From the NCBI GenBank assembly GCA_903835145.1, contig CAILMA010000135.1, positions 1 to 23,775 on the forward strand: DNA of 23,775 nucleotides, written 5' to 3'. Made by a program: the position numbers and the translations under genes. The DNA is from an uncultured Bacteroidota bacterium. GTDB lineage: Bacteria > Bacteroidota > Bacteroidia > Chitinophagales > Chitinophagaceae. The notes under the pieces are model-generated. The model did no database searches. It was not told where the DNA came from and worked only from the letters and a program-made list of their open reading frames with translations. Numbering within the stretch: the stretch's first letter is position 1; each line of letters begins with the position of its first letter. Positions 1-7,649 of the stretch are shown piece after piece.

Positions 1-496
1 AGTGTGTTTCCGAGGGTATCAATAACGCCCATAAATCCTTTTTTCTTTATGGTAGCAGCTGGCCTGTGCCAGGCGTTATCAGTTGAGAAGAAGGCTTGGA
101 ATGACCGGTTTTCATAGGCGAAGGGGATGATAACATGACCGGCATTGTCTACAAGACCCCAATTGTCTTTATCGTCGCAGGCATTCAGGAGGGTATTGTC
201 CCAGCCATCCCAAACGCCGTTCCAGTGGTAGGAAGGGTCCATGATGTATTTTCCTTTGGCGTTGATAATTGCGTAAACATTCTCAGGATTTCTGCGGTAT
301 ACTAAAACCCGTGCGCGGCCATCGATGAAGAAGTCGGCACCGTCCCATTTTGGTTTAATTTTTACTTTCCCGGATGGGTCGCAATAACCCCAAAGCCTGT
401 TGCTGTCCACGTAAGGTATCAGCGAAGGAGTCCTTTGTGCTTGTGCGACCCATCCGGGAAAGTAACCATTAAAACCAGAAAGAAGCGGTGCATCAT
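1..496 (-). CDS. WG-repeat exported protein, 3' part outside window, signal-peptide frame broken
   Basis: Reading leftwards from about 422, the minus strand gives an open frame to the window edge with WG-type beta-repeats: LIPYVDSNRLWGYCDPSGKV, then DNWGLVDNAGHVIIP and KGFMGVIDTLGNT. It is a close paralogue of the neighbouring gene at 574-2604, whose N-terminus has the same LIPYVDSN...WGYC order. WG repeats are short structural modules of unknown partner. The only good start is a double ATG at 496 giving MMHRFFLVLMVTF, a typical signal-peptide start, but that frame stops after 25 codons. The WG frame has a stop at about 503-505 and no ATG or GTG before the WG region. One extra base between about 445 and 465 would join the two. 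The break lies in one arm of a perfect inverted repeat (362-465). It could be a true pseudogene, a sequencing or assembly error, or a protein with an alternative start such as the GTG in YVDS. The family call is firm; whether the gene works is open. Confidence 0.7.
362..465. repeat. 22-bp perfect inverted repeat with 60-bp loop
   Basis: Bases 362-383 and 444-465 are exact reverse complements (22 bp). After a 2-base mismatch, six more bases match (354-359 against 468-473). The left arm encodes the CDPSGKV stretch of the first WG repeat of the minus-strand gene. The right arm lies in the signal-peptide region, where the reading frame is lost. The exact match inside coding sequence suggests the right arm was copied from the left by a hairpin-mediated template switch, or that it is an assembly artefact. 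Confidence 0.85.
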
Positions 497-573
497 TATG
501 TTTTCATTTTTGCGGGTCTGATACGTTCGGGTGATGGTATTTTGTTGTTGTAATTTAACTACTGCCCGGCAGG

Positions 574-2604
574 CTATTCTAAAAACTGGGCGTAGGCTTT
601 ACCGCTGCTGTTCATATAAAAGGTGCCATGAGCGTTGTCTTGAGTCTGATAGGTGGCTTTATACAGGTGGGGGATAGCTTTGTTGCGGGCCCAACTGAAT
701 CCATAATTGTTGATGCCATGGGGCACGGCGGGTTGTAGCAAGGTGACTTTTATTTTCGGGAATAGTAGTTTGTTTTCAGAGGTATAGACCTGCCCCTGGT
801 AAGAGGCTGGGTTTGAATTGTCGGGGCCAAGGAAGTAGCCATCGCCGACACCGCTGAGTATCTTGTATTTGAAGCTGATTTTCGGATAAAGTACCTCTCC
901 GGTTACAGATAGTATGCCGAGGTTGCCTGCGCTATCGCGTGCCCAAATGCAGGGTGAGTTGAAATCTACATCACCGCAGCCATCGGTGCTGCACATATTC
1001 TGAGCTTTGTAACGTTTTGGCAGGGTAATCAGGTGCCCGTCAGCTTTTATAATGCGCAGCCGGTATTCTTCTGTAGGAATGTGGAATGGCTCAGGTTCAG
1101 CGTCAGAAATCTCATTTGTTCTTTGGTCTATAACTGCATAAACTTTACCCTGCCAGCGGAAGGCATAGGCGAGTCGGTACTTTTGAAAAGGAAGCACCAC
1201 ATTGTATTGCCGGTCTAAGACCGCAAACTGACCATCTTTGGAAACAGTGATGAGGCTATCCAGATCGTTATAACCTACCATTTGGTAGGTAGAGGTTGAG
1301 AAAGGTGGTAAAATGTATTCGGCATATCCGTTAACGACGGCACAAAAATACTGGTCTGGTTTATTTTTTTTGTAGCCGGATACCAGAATGTGGGTGCCCG
1401 GCAGGGGCGTACAGTTGGCCGTAGACCACACAATAGAGTCTTTCTCGAAAACGCGCGTTAACAAGCCCTTATACATAACTGAGGGTGGCTCAGTGTTGTT
1501 ATAGATTTCCTGAGGACGCTGGATGCAACAACACATCTGGTTGAGCTTTCCCGCCCATTGTTCGGCTTCAACTTTCTTCCATTCGGTACCGTGCTCAAGA
1601 TCGTGGGTATTGAAATATCGGTAGTAGGTTGTGAGGGGAGATGCGGAATTTGATGCTGTTTGTTGTGTGTTTACCGGTATAAATGCCTGTTGCTTTTTAT
1701 AAGCTTTGTTGATGACGTTTTTTTCAACCCGTATCTTGTTTCCTTCAACTTTAATCGAAGAGTACTCGCAAGGCAGGCATTGCCTGAAGTCATGATCGAG
1801 CAGGCCAAATTTTTCTCCTTTGACGACTACGGTGAAGGAATCGAGCGGATTAATGCTATTGTATTCCGGAGGAATTACTTCCTTAAATCCCGGGTAGGTA
1901 ACGTAGCCGAGTTTCAAGTTGCGCCTTACGAGCAGACCTTTGCGGAAGTTTCTGTCGGGAAATATGTTGTCATAAACATAGGGGAGGAATGGCTTGCCAG
2001 TAGAGTCGATAATGTTATCCTTGCCGTCCTTTTGCACGCGAATGAGTGCTGTATCGAGGTATGCGTAGTCGTCCATTGAAACATAGTCGTATTCGAATGG
2101 GATCAGCGTATGGCCCTGAGTATCTATGATGCCCGCTTTGCCCTTCTTGTTAACCGACAGGGTGGGTCTATGCCAAATGTTTTTATCGGAAAGGTAGGGT
2201 GATGGAGGTGTTGTGACTGCGTCGTATTCGCAGGGGATAATAGTTTTCCCTTTGTCATCAATAAGCCCCCAATGGCCTTGGTCGTCGTGTGCATTGAACA
2301 TGGAGTTGGTCCAGCCGTTCCAGTTGCCGCTCCAATGCAGGGATGGTGGTACTATATAGTTTCCATTGGTATCGATGGTTGCATATATGGGGGCGTTGCC
2401 GAGGCCGGAGACAACGACAATGGCCTGATTGTCTTCGAAAAAGAAGGCATCCTCCCATTGTGGTTTTATCAACACTTTGCCGGCGGCATTGCAATAGCCC
2501 CATTTGCCGTTGCTGTCAACATAGGGTATAAGAGCGGGCATTTGCCCGGCTTTAGCCACCGAACAAAACAGTAAACAGAACAACAGGGTGAAGTAGCGGG
2601 ACAT
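574..2604 (-). CDS. WG-repeat exported protein
   Basis: A 676-residue protein of WG-repeat type (each unit roughly [KN]xG[YLI][IVL]DxxGxxxxPxxYDxI). It starts with a signal peptide, MSRYFTLLFCLLFCSVAKAG, so it is probably periplasmic or surface exposed. Units begin near residues 34, 111, 156, 194, 230 and 265, with weaker ones near 440 and 570. A middle section (about 325-380) with a CCC triplet separates the two groups. I chose the ATG at 2604. The upstream TTG at 2610 overlaps a TAnnTTTG promoter element and would add only two residues. The gene lies about 80 bp upstream of a truncated paralogue on the same strand, so the two look like a tandem duplication. The ligand is unknown; WG proteins are often treated as generic interaction or adhesion scaffolds. 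Confidence 0.9.
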   Translation of the reverse strand: MSRYFTLLFCLLFCSVAKAGQMPALIPYVDSNGKWGYCNAAGKVLIKPQWEDAFFFEDNQAIVVVSGLGNAPIYATIDTNGNYIVPPSLHWSGNWNGWTNSMFNAHDDQGHWGLIDDKGKTIIPCEYDAVTTPPSPYLSDKNIWHRPTLSVNKKGKAGIIDTQGHTLIPFEYDYVSMDDYAYLDTALIRVQKDGKDNIIDSTGKPFLPYVYDNIFPDRNFRKGLLVRRNLKLGYVTYPGFKEVIPPEYNSINPLDSFTVVVKGEKFGLLDHDFRQCLPCEYSSIKVEGNKIRVEKNVINKAYKKQQAFIPVNTQQTASNSASPLTTYYRYFNTHDLEHGTEWKKVEAEQWAGKLNQMCCCIQRPQEIYNNTEPPSVMYKGLLTRVFEKDSIVWSTANCTPLPGTHILVSGYKKNKPDQYFCAVVNGYAEYILPPFSTSTYQMVGYNDLDSLITVSKDGQFAVLDRQYNVVLPFQKYRLAYAFRWQGKVYAVIDQRTNEISDAEPEPFHIPTEEYRLRIIKADGHLITLPKRYKAQNMCSTDGCGDVDFNSPCIWARDSAGNLGILSVTGEVLYPKISFKYKILSGVGDGYFLGPDNSNPASYQGQVYTSENKLLFPKIKVTLLQPAVPHGINNYGFSWARNKAIPHLYKATYQTQDNAHGTFYMNSSGKAYAQFLE

Positions 2605-2607
2605 ATA

Positions 2608-2615
2608 CAAAAATA
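2608..2615 (-). promoter_or_regulatory. Possible -7 element (TATTTTTG) of the WG-repeat gene
   Basis: The minus strand reads TATTTTTG, an exact match to the Bacteroidota -7 consensus TAnnTTTG, ending 3 nt before the ATG at 2604. If used, the mRNA would be almost leaderless. No TTG was seen at the expected -33 spacing, so this is only half a promoter. Confidence 0.3.
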
Positions 2616-2792
2616 CGCAAGATAGATAGATCAGAACCGATAGAATTTGTTAATAAAATAGCCGCCGGGAAGTGCGGTTAACTTGCACTGACGAAATATA
2701 CAGGATATTGGTCATATCCGCGGATGTAGTCCTGCACCAGCGTGGGCTCAGGCAGTATGATTTTTACTTATAATCCCATTGATAGTTTGTGG

Positions 2793-2824
2793 TTGGTATG
2801 GATATGCATGAGCCGATATATTTG
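2793..2824 (+). promoter_or_regulatory. Bacteroidota-type promoter of the LLM oxidoreductase gene
   Basis: TTG at 2793-2795, a 21-nt spacer and TATATTTG at 2817-2824 match the Bacteroidota sigma-A pattern TTG-N19-21-TAnnTTTG. Transcription would begin near 2830. AAGGA at 2834-2838 lies 10 nt before the ATG at 2849. The promoter overlaps the upstream ATG at 2789 and so argues against that start. Confidence 0.55.
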
Positions 2825-2848
2825 ATAAAAATCAAGGACCTTTGCACC

Positions 2849-3907
2849 ATGGAATTAGGTATAAGTACATTTGGTGAGCTGGCAGTAGAGCACCTTGTTG
2901 GCGGCTCTGAAAACGGGCAGCGCAGAGTTGCGCAACTGATAGAAGAAGCGATGCTGGCTGATGAACTGGGGCTTGAAGTATTTGCCCTTGGCGAGCACCA
3001 CCGCCCCGATTTTGTGGTTTCGGCACCTGAGGTAGTACTGGCTGCTGTTGCTGCCGTCACCAGTCGCATAAAGCTAACAAGTGCGGTTACTGTACTTAGC
3101 TCTGCTGACCCGGTGCGGGTGTTCCAGAATTTTGCCACACTGGACCTTATTTCAAAAGGGCGTGCGGAAATTATGGCCGGCAGGGGTTCTTTTATCGAGT
3201 CTTTTCCTTTGTTTGGTTTTGACCTTGAAGACTACGATGATCTGTTTAGTGAGCGCCTTGACCTGCTGCTTAGGATAAATACACAGGAAGTGGTGAGCTG
3301 GCAGGGGCATTTGCGTGCACCCATCAATAAGCTTGGTGTTTACCCGCGGCCTTACCAACAGCAGTTGCCCATATGGCTTGCTGTGGGCGGTACGCCGCAG
3401 TCGGTGGTGCGCGCGGGTTCGCTTAACCTACCGCTCACGATTGCTATACTTGGCGGGCAGCCGGCGCAGTTTATGCAACTGGTGAATCTGTATCGCAAAT
3501 CAGCTGAGAAAGCAGGGCATAACCCTGCTGCGTTGCAACTCTGCATCAACCAGCATATGTACATAGCAGAGACTACGGAGCAGGCTACGGAAGATTTTTG
3601 GCCGGTTTATAGTGCGCTTATGAACAAGGTGGGTAAGGAGCGCGGCTGGTCACCGCTTACCCGGCCACAGTTCGATGCCATGTGTGCGCCGGGTGGCTCT
3701 TTGCTGGTGGGCAGCCCTGCTGATGTTGTGGATAAGTTGCTTGCCGAATACCGCATATTTGGTAATACCCGTTTTCTGGCTCAGTTGATGGCGGGTGATA
3801 TGGCGCATGACAAGGTGATGAACTCTATCAGGCTTTTTGGCGCGGAAGTGGCACCGATGGTGAGGGAGCAGGTAGCTGCGCTGAGGGCGACTGAAGCTAC
3901 TGTGTGA
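2849..3907 (+). CDS. LLM-class flavin-dependent oxidoreductase
   Basis: A 352-residue member of the bacterial luciferase-like (LLM) TIM-barrel family, which uses reduced FMN or F420 for oxidations. Signs are the N-terminus MELGISTFGE, the LGEHHRPDF motif around residue 47 (family-typical GEHH), the SAVTVLSSADPVRVFQNFATLD strand-helix, and AGRGSFIESFPLFG with the downstream FSERLDLL helix. The C-terminal half has WLAVGGTPQSVVRAGSLNLPL and GSPADVVDKLL, also typical. The length fits. A longer frame begins at 2789, but those 20 extra residues sit on the predicted promoter and do not look like the family, so I start at the ATG at 2849. Substrate and electron donor cannot be read from sequence. It is a single gene with its own promoter; the next gene starts 166 bp later. 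Confidence 0.92.
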   Translation: MELGISTFGELAVEHLVGGSENGQRRVAQLIEEAMLADELGLEVFALGEHHRPDFVVSAPEVVLAAVAAVTSRIKLTSAVTVLSSADPVRVFQNFATLDLISKGRAEIMAGRGSFIESFPLFGFDLEDYDDLFSERLDLLLRINTQEVVSWQGHLRAPINKLGVYPRPYQQQLPIWLAVGGTPQSVVRAGSLNLPLTIAILGGQPAQFMQLVNLYRKSAEKAGHNPAALQLCINQHMYIAETTEQATEDFWPVYSALMNKVGKERGWSPLTRPQFDAMCAPGGSLLVGSPADVVDKLLAEYRIFGNTRFLAQLMAGDMAHDKVMNSIRLFGAEVAPMVREQVAALRATEATV

Positions 3908-3951
3908 GTTTGGTATTGAAAGTTGTTTAAATCTTCACATTGCATGGTTGG

Positions 3952-4009
3952 ACCTCACCCCAACTCTCCATAAATGTGGAGGGAGATTGATGTCTGCGCG
4001 GTTGCGCAG
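3952..4009. repeat. Intergenic hairpin pair after the LLM gene
   Basis: Two small inverted repeats lie between the LLM and AlkB-like genes. CTCCA at 3966-3970 pairs with TGGAG at 3977-3981, inside a stretch beginning GGACCTCACCCCAACTCTCC. CTGCGC at 3994-3999 pairs with GCGCAG at 4004-4009 with a 4-nt loop. The first resembles the CCTCACCCCAACCCTCTCC-type intergenic repeat seen in many bacteria (from memory). No T-run follows, so neither is a classic terminator. Confidence 0.4.
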
Positions 4010-4073
4010 TTCATCTTGTAATGAAGATTATCCGAAGACTTGAAACGCAACAATTGGGGCGAAACCAATTTAA

Positions 4074-4691
4074 ATGACTGAAATGGAGTTGTTCCCGAGC
4101 GAGCTGTCTGCTGAACATAACTTGCTGCCTGTAGACGGGGAGGTCTATTACTATGGTTCTGTCTATGATACCGGGGGAGCTGATTCCTTATTGAAAATAC
4201 TGCAGGAGACAATAACCTGGAGGCAGGATGAAGTGGTGCTTTTTGGGAAGCACATTGTTACCCGGAGGCTTACGGCGTGGTATGGTGACCGGGGTCTTAG
4301 CTATTCTTATTCCAATATTGCCCGAGTGGCGTTGCCGTGGACCGATGAACTGCTCCATATAAAGCAGCGAGTAGAAGTGCTTACCGGAGAGACCTACAAC
4401 TCCTGCCTGCTGAACCTTTACCACGACGGCAGTGAGGCTATGGGCTGGCACAGCGATAATGAAAAAGAGTTGCAGCCCAATGGCGCTATTGCTTCGGTGA
4501 GTTTTGGTGCTGCGCGGCAGTTTGTGTTCAGGCACCGGATTACGAAGGACAAAGTTTTGGTTTTATTGGCTCATGGTAGTTTGCTGGTGATGAAGGGGGC
4601 TACACAGGCGCATTGGCAGCACCAGTTGCCCGCCACTGCGAAAGTAAAAACCCCAAGGGTGAACCTTACGTTCCGAACGATAGTTGGTTAG
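4074..4691 (+). CDS. AlkB-like 2-oxoglutarate/Fe(II) dioxygenase (alkylated nucleic acid repair)
   Basis: A 205-residue protein with the AlkB/ABH2-3 signature. WHSDNE gives the HxD iron ligands (His126, Asp128). HGSLLVMKGATQAHWQHQLP gives the third iron ligand (His183) in the HW.H.LP context. RVNLTFR supplies the two arginines (195, 201) that hold 2-oxoglutarate and shape the active site. Upstream, NSCLLNLYHDGSEAMGWHSD matches the NxxLxNxYxxGxDxxxxHxD core. Family members remove methyl groups from 1-methyladenine and 3-methylcytosine by oxidation; the length is typical of stand-alone enzymes. A second ATG three codons in (4083) is an equally good start. No adjacent ada or alkA gene was seen, so an adaptive-response operon is not indicated here. 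Confidence 0.93.
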   Translation: MTEMELFPSELSAEHNLLPVDGEVYYYGSVYDTGGADSLLKILQETITWRQDEVVLFGKHIVTRRLTAWYGDRGLSYSYSNIARVALPWTDELLHIKQRVEVLTGETYNSCLLNLYHDGSEAMGWHSDNEKELQPNGAIASVSFGAARQFVFRHRITKDKVLVLLAHGSLLVMKGATQAHWQHQLPATAKVKTPRVNLTFRTIVG

Positions 4692-4736
4692 GGTAATTTA
4701 ATACGAGGTCTGCAACTATTACAAAGTGCATTTCAT

Positions 4737-4744
4737 TATCTTTG
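4737..4744 (+). promoter_or_regulatory. Possible -7 element (TATCTTTG) of mqo
   Basis: An exact match to TAnnTTTG lies 49 nt before the mqo ATG. No TTG sits at the -33 position. The leader it would produce contains a 7-codon open frame, MKSITPT (4762-4785), ending 8 nt before the mqo start. Confidence 0.3.
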
Positions 4745-4793
4745 AAAGCCTTCTTTTCGCAATGAAGTCAATAACCCCAACATAAATAAAACA

Positions 4794-6299
4794 ATGCATA
4801 GTAAAACAATAGCTCCTGAATACAATGTGGTACTGATAGGTGCCGGTGTTATGAGTGCCACACTGGGTGTGTTCCTGAAGGAGCTGCAGCCAGACTGGAC
4901 GATAAAAATCATAGAGCGCCTAGATAGGGTAGCCGGCGAAAGCTCTGATGCCTGGAACAATGCTGGTACCGGTCACTCAGGTTTTTGCGAGTTGAATTAT
5001 TGTCCACAGCTGGCTGATGGTTCGGTAGATGTTTCGAAGGCTGAAAAGATTGTGGAGATGTTTGAGGTGTCGAAGCAATTTTGGACGTACCTCGTGGAGC
5101 AGGCATATTTTGATCAACCAGAAACATTCATTAACAGTTGCCCGCACATGAGCCTGGTGATGGGGGCAGAGAATGTTACCTACCTGCGCAAGCGCTATGA
5201 GGCCATGAAGAAGAGTCACCTCTTTAGCGGTATTACTTATACAGAAGACGCAGCCCAACTTATGGACTGGGTGCCGCTTGTGATGGAAGGCAGGGATAAG
5301 GCTGAGCAGCTGGCAGCAACGCGCATAGAGATGGGTACTGATGTGAATTTCGGGGCACTGACCCGAAGCCTTTTCCGGCACTTGCTGGCACAGCCGGGTG
5401 TGGAAATGGCGCTGCAAAGTGAGGTGCGCCACCTGCACCAGGAACCTTATGGGCGCTGGCTCATTGACTATAAGGATGAGGTAACCGGTCACCACGCTGA
5501 GGTGCATGCAAAATTTGTATTTATAGGGGCTGGTGGCGGTTCGTTGCCCCTGCTGGAGAAGTCGCACATTTCCGAAGGGAAGGGTTTTGGTGGGTTCCCG
5601 GTGAGTGGACAATGGCTGCGGTGTACCAATAAGGAAGTAATAGAGCGGCATCATGCCAAGGTATATGGCAAGGCTGCGGTGGGTTCTCCGCCGATGTCGG
5701 TACCCCACCTCGATACGCGGGTGATTGATGGTGAAAAAGCACTGCTTTTCGGACCCTATGCAGGGTTTAACACCAAGTTTCTGAAAGAGGGATCATACCT
5801 TGACTTACCACTATCGATTAAACTAAGCAATATAGTATCGATGATAGGTGCCGGTGCCCATAATATGGAGCTTACCGAGTACCTGATGAAGCAAGTAGTG
5901 CAGTCGCCGGAAGAGCGATTTAAGGCGTTAGTGGAATTTTTCCCCGAGGCGAAAATGGAGGACTGGGAGCTGGCTATTGCCGGCCAAAGGGTGCAGGTGA
6001 TAAAGAAGGATGCGAAGCAAGGCGGCGTACTGGAGTTTGGTACGGAGATAGTGAGTCATAGCGACGGCACAATAGCTGCATTGCTGGGGGCGTCTCCGGG
6101 AGCATCTACGTCGGTCCATATCATGCTGGACTTGCTGGAGGAATGTTTTAAGGGTAAGCTTGCTACCGCTGAATGGCAGCAGAAGCTGCGGGTGATGATA
6201 CCTACCTATGGCAAAACACTTGCAACAGATGCTGCGCTTTGCCGGGCGACGCGGCAACGGACGGCGAAGGTGCTGGGGTTGAGTGGGTTTGAGTTATGA
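4794..6299 (+). CDS. mqo: Malate:quinone oxidoreductase
   Basis: A 501-residue FAD enzyme that oxidises malate to oxaloacetate and passes electrons to the membrane quinone pool, serving both the TCA cycle and respiration as a peripheral membrane protein. The N-terminal dinucleotide fold is VVLIGAGVMSATLG (residues 12-25), followed by the IIERLDRVAGESSDAWNNAG region and GTGHSGFCELNY, a hallmark of MQO. Further conserved blocks are MEMGTDVNFGALTR-like text near 180, GAGGGSLPLLE, GFPVSGQWL and the C-terminal GASPGASTSVHIMLDLLE. Length matches the family. The last codons (GAG TTA TGA) form the first copy of a 7-bp tandem repeat that continues downstream, so the terminator region has been replaced or expanded by a repeat. 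Confidence 0.97.
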   Translation: MHSKTIAPEYNVVLIGAGVMSATLGVFLKELQPDWTIKIIERLDRVAGESSDAWNNAGTGHSGFCELNYCPQLADGSVDVSKAEKIVEMFEVSKQFWTYLVEQAYFDQPETFINSCPHMSLVMGAENVTYLRKRYEAMKKSHLFSGITYTEDAAQLMDWVPLVMEGRDKAEQLAATRIEMGTDVNFGALTRSLFRHLLAQPGVEMALQSEVRHLHQEPYGRWLIDYKDEVTGHHAEVHAKFVFIGAGGGSLPLLEKSHISEGKGFGGFPVSGQWLRCTNKEVIERHHAKVYGKAAVGSPPMSVPHLDTRVIDGEKALLFGPYAGFNTKFLKEGSYLDLPLSIKLSNIVSMIGAGAHNMELTEYLMKQVVQSPEERFKALVEFFPEAKMEDWELAIAGQRVQVIKKDAKQGGVLEFGTEIVSHSDGTIAALLGASPGASTSVHIMLDLLEECFKGKLATAEWQQKLRVMIPTYGKTLATDAALCRATRQRTAKVLGLSGFEL

Positions 6300-6401
6300 A
6301 TTATGAGTTATGAGTTATGAGTTATGAGTATGAGTTGTGAGTTATGAATTATGAGTTGTGAATTATGAATTATGAGTTATGAATTATGAGTTATGAGTTG
6401 T
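6291..6401. repeat. Heptamer tandem repeat (GARTTRT, 16 units)
   Basis: Sixteen head-to-tail units of GAGTTAT/GAATTAT/GAGTTGT run without a break; unit 6 (6326-6331) has lost one base. The variation is only A/G at two positions. The first unit supplies the final mqo codons and the stop TGA. Because seven is not a multiple of three, TGA recurs in every forward frame within 21 bp, so the tract blocks read-through translation. Copy number may vary by slippage. Confidence 0.95.
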
Positions 6402-6441
6402 AGCCTCGCTGCGGCGGGTGAGTTGATAGCAGGGTTGTTTA

Positions 6442-6498
6442 TACGGACGTTGCAAACGCTGTCCTGGGGTATCCGGGTTGCAAACGCAGACGAGTGTG
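6442..6498 (+). repeat. Solitary degenerate copy of the paired-hairpin repeat
   Basis: This 57-bp segment has the same length and order as the units at 7755-8199: ACGGACGTTGCAAACGC, then GGGGTATCC, then GGTTGCAAACGC and GACGAGTGTG. It differs from the array consensus at several bases and lies about 1.25 kb away, beyond the intervening gene at 6682-7587. It shows that the unit is dispersed as well as tandem. Confidence 0.8.
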
Positions 6499-6603
6499 CG
6501 GAAATTTTGATGAGTTTTCGGGGTGCTAAAGCAGGATATTTTCAGCTTTGATGGTAAAATGTAGCTGTAGGTACATCTTTTTTTGAAATTTGATGACGTT
6601 TTT

Positions 6604-6634
6604 TTGACTTTTCTACAAAGAATGTATATTTTTG
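6604..6634 (+). promoter_or_regulatory. Bacteroidota-type promoter of the 6682 gene
   Basis: TTG at 6604-6606, a 20-nt spacer and TATTTTTG at 6627-6634 match TTG-N19-21-TAnnTTTG. Transcription would begin near 6640, leaving a leader of about 40 nt that is A-rich before the ATG at 6682. Confidence 0.6.
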
Positions 6635-6681
6635 ACCTGTAAAGGTTTAAAAATCAAAACGTTAAATTACAAGAACAAAAG

Positions 6682-7587
6682 ATGAAAAAAAGAATTTTAC
6701 TATTTACGCTGAGTGCAGGGATAGGAATTTTGTGCTTTAGTAGTTACAGAAGTGGTGCTGCGCGCAATGGTTATGATTGTACAGGCGCAGAAGCAGGTGG
6801 GACCGGAAGTTTTGCAAATCCGGTGGGCTGTAACAGTGGAGGTTGTCATGGTACATCAGTAACGCCTACGGTGCAAGTTACAATAGAGTTAGACTCTGCC
6901 GGTGTGCCCGTGAACAACTACAAAGCGGGGCAAACTTATACTGTGAAGCTTACCGGCACCAATGGTACCGGCTCAAGTTTATCGCAATACGGTTTTCAGC
7001 TTGCAGCTATGAAGGATACTGTAGCCGCAGCCACGGTTGCTGATGGTGGCACATGGTCAACAACCGTACCTACAAGCACGCATATTACAGCCCCGGGCAC
7101 TTACACTATGCTTACCGTAATAGAGCAGAGTTCTGCCATTACCTTTAGCGGCACAACGTTCACGCAGTCATTTACATGGACTGCACCTGTGAGTGGTACA
7201 GGAAGAATTTCTTTCTGGGCCGTGATTAATATGGTGAATGGCAATGGCAATGCTGATGCAGGAGATAAGTATAATACCGGACATTTAGTTGTCAATGAGA
7301 TTGCTTCAGGTGTTGGAGTTGCAACGGTTTCTGCTAATGGTGCTGTTACTGCATATCCTAATCCTGTTACGAACTTGCTGCAGGTGTCGCTTGATGGTGT
7401 GAACGCCGGAAGCTACACGATTGCTGCATTTGACCTTAACGGTAGAAACGTAGCCACCGAAGCTGCAGCAGTAGTGGGCGGTTCTTTTAATAAATCGATA
7501 AACACAGCAGCATGGGCTCCCGGCGTTTACCAGATTGTGGTGAATGGCAACGGTTTTAGCAAGGTGTTGAAAGTTGTAAAACAATAG
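6682..7587 (+). CDS. T9SS-sorted secreted protein with choice-of-anchor V / Reeler-like domain
   Basis: A 301-residue exported protein. Residues 1-27 are a signal peptide (KKRILLFTLSAGIGILCFSS). Residues about 30-60 hold Cys33, Cys50 and a Cys55-His56 pair (GCNSGGCHG), a spacing like an expanded haem-binding CX4CH. Residues 65-205 are a beta-sandwich rich in Thr/Ser (YKAGQTYTVKLTGTNGTG, FSGTTFTQSFTWTAP, GRISFWAVINMVNGNG), matching the Reeler-like anchor domains of Bacteroidota. Residues 224-301 are a type A T9SS sorting domain (AYPNPVTNLLQVSL ... GVYQIVVNGNGFSKVLKVVK). The protein should cross the outer membrane by T9SS and be released or attached to the surface. Domain naming is from memory of the family; haem binding is untested. 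It has its own promoter (6604-6634) and terminator (7615-7643). Confidence 0.85.
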   Translation: MKKRILLFTLSAGIGILCFSSYRSGAARNGYDCTGAEAGGTGSFANPVGCNSGGCHGTSVTPTVQVTIELDSAGVPVNNYKAGQTYTVKLTGTNGTGSSLSQYGFQLAAMKDTVAAATVADGGTWSTTVPTSTHITAPGTYTMLTVIEQSSAITFSGTTFTQSFTWTAPVSGTGRISFWAVINMVNGNGNADAGDKYNTGHLVVNEIASGVGVATVSANGAVTAYPNPVTNLLQVSLDGVNAGSYTIAAFDLNGRNVATEAAAVVGGSFNKSINTAAWAPGVYQIVVNGNGFSKVLKVVKQ

Positions 7588-7614
7588 TAGACTAACTGAT
7601 ATTTTTATTGATTT

Positions 7615-7643
7615 GGGGCGCTCGGGTGGGCGCCCTTATTTTT
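7615..7643 (+). terminator. Rho-independent terminator after the 6682 gene
   Basis: GGGCGC (7616-7621) pairs with GCGCCC (7630-7635) around an 8-nt loop and is followed by TTATTTTT. It lies 28 bp after the stop codon. Confidence 0.75.
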
Positions 7644-7649
7644 GTGGAA

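Noticed and set aside
384..443. Invertible phase switch between the inverted repeats
   Set aside because: On paper, inverting the 60-bp loop puts a stop directly after the arm in the ATG frame, and no recombinase gene is in the window.
2789..2848. Earlier ATG for the LLM oxidoreductase
   Set aside because: The added 20 residues coincide with a well-spaced promoter, and the family N-terminus begins at MELGIST.
4762..4785. Leader peptide MKSITPT before mqo
   Set aside because: It is too short, with no attenuator-like hairpins, to call a regulatory gene; noted only in the promoter entry.
4977..5708. 243-codon minus-strand frame
   Set aside because: It is antisense to mqo, whose plus-strand motifs are unmistakable.
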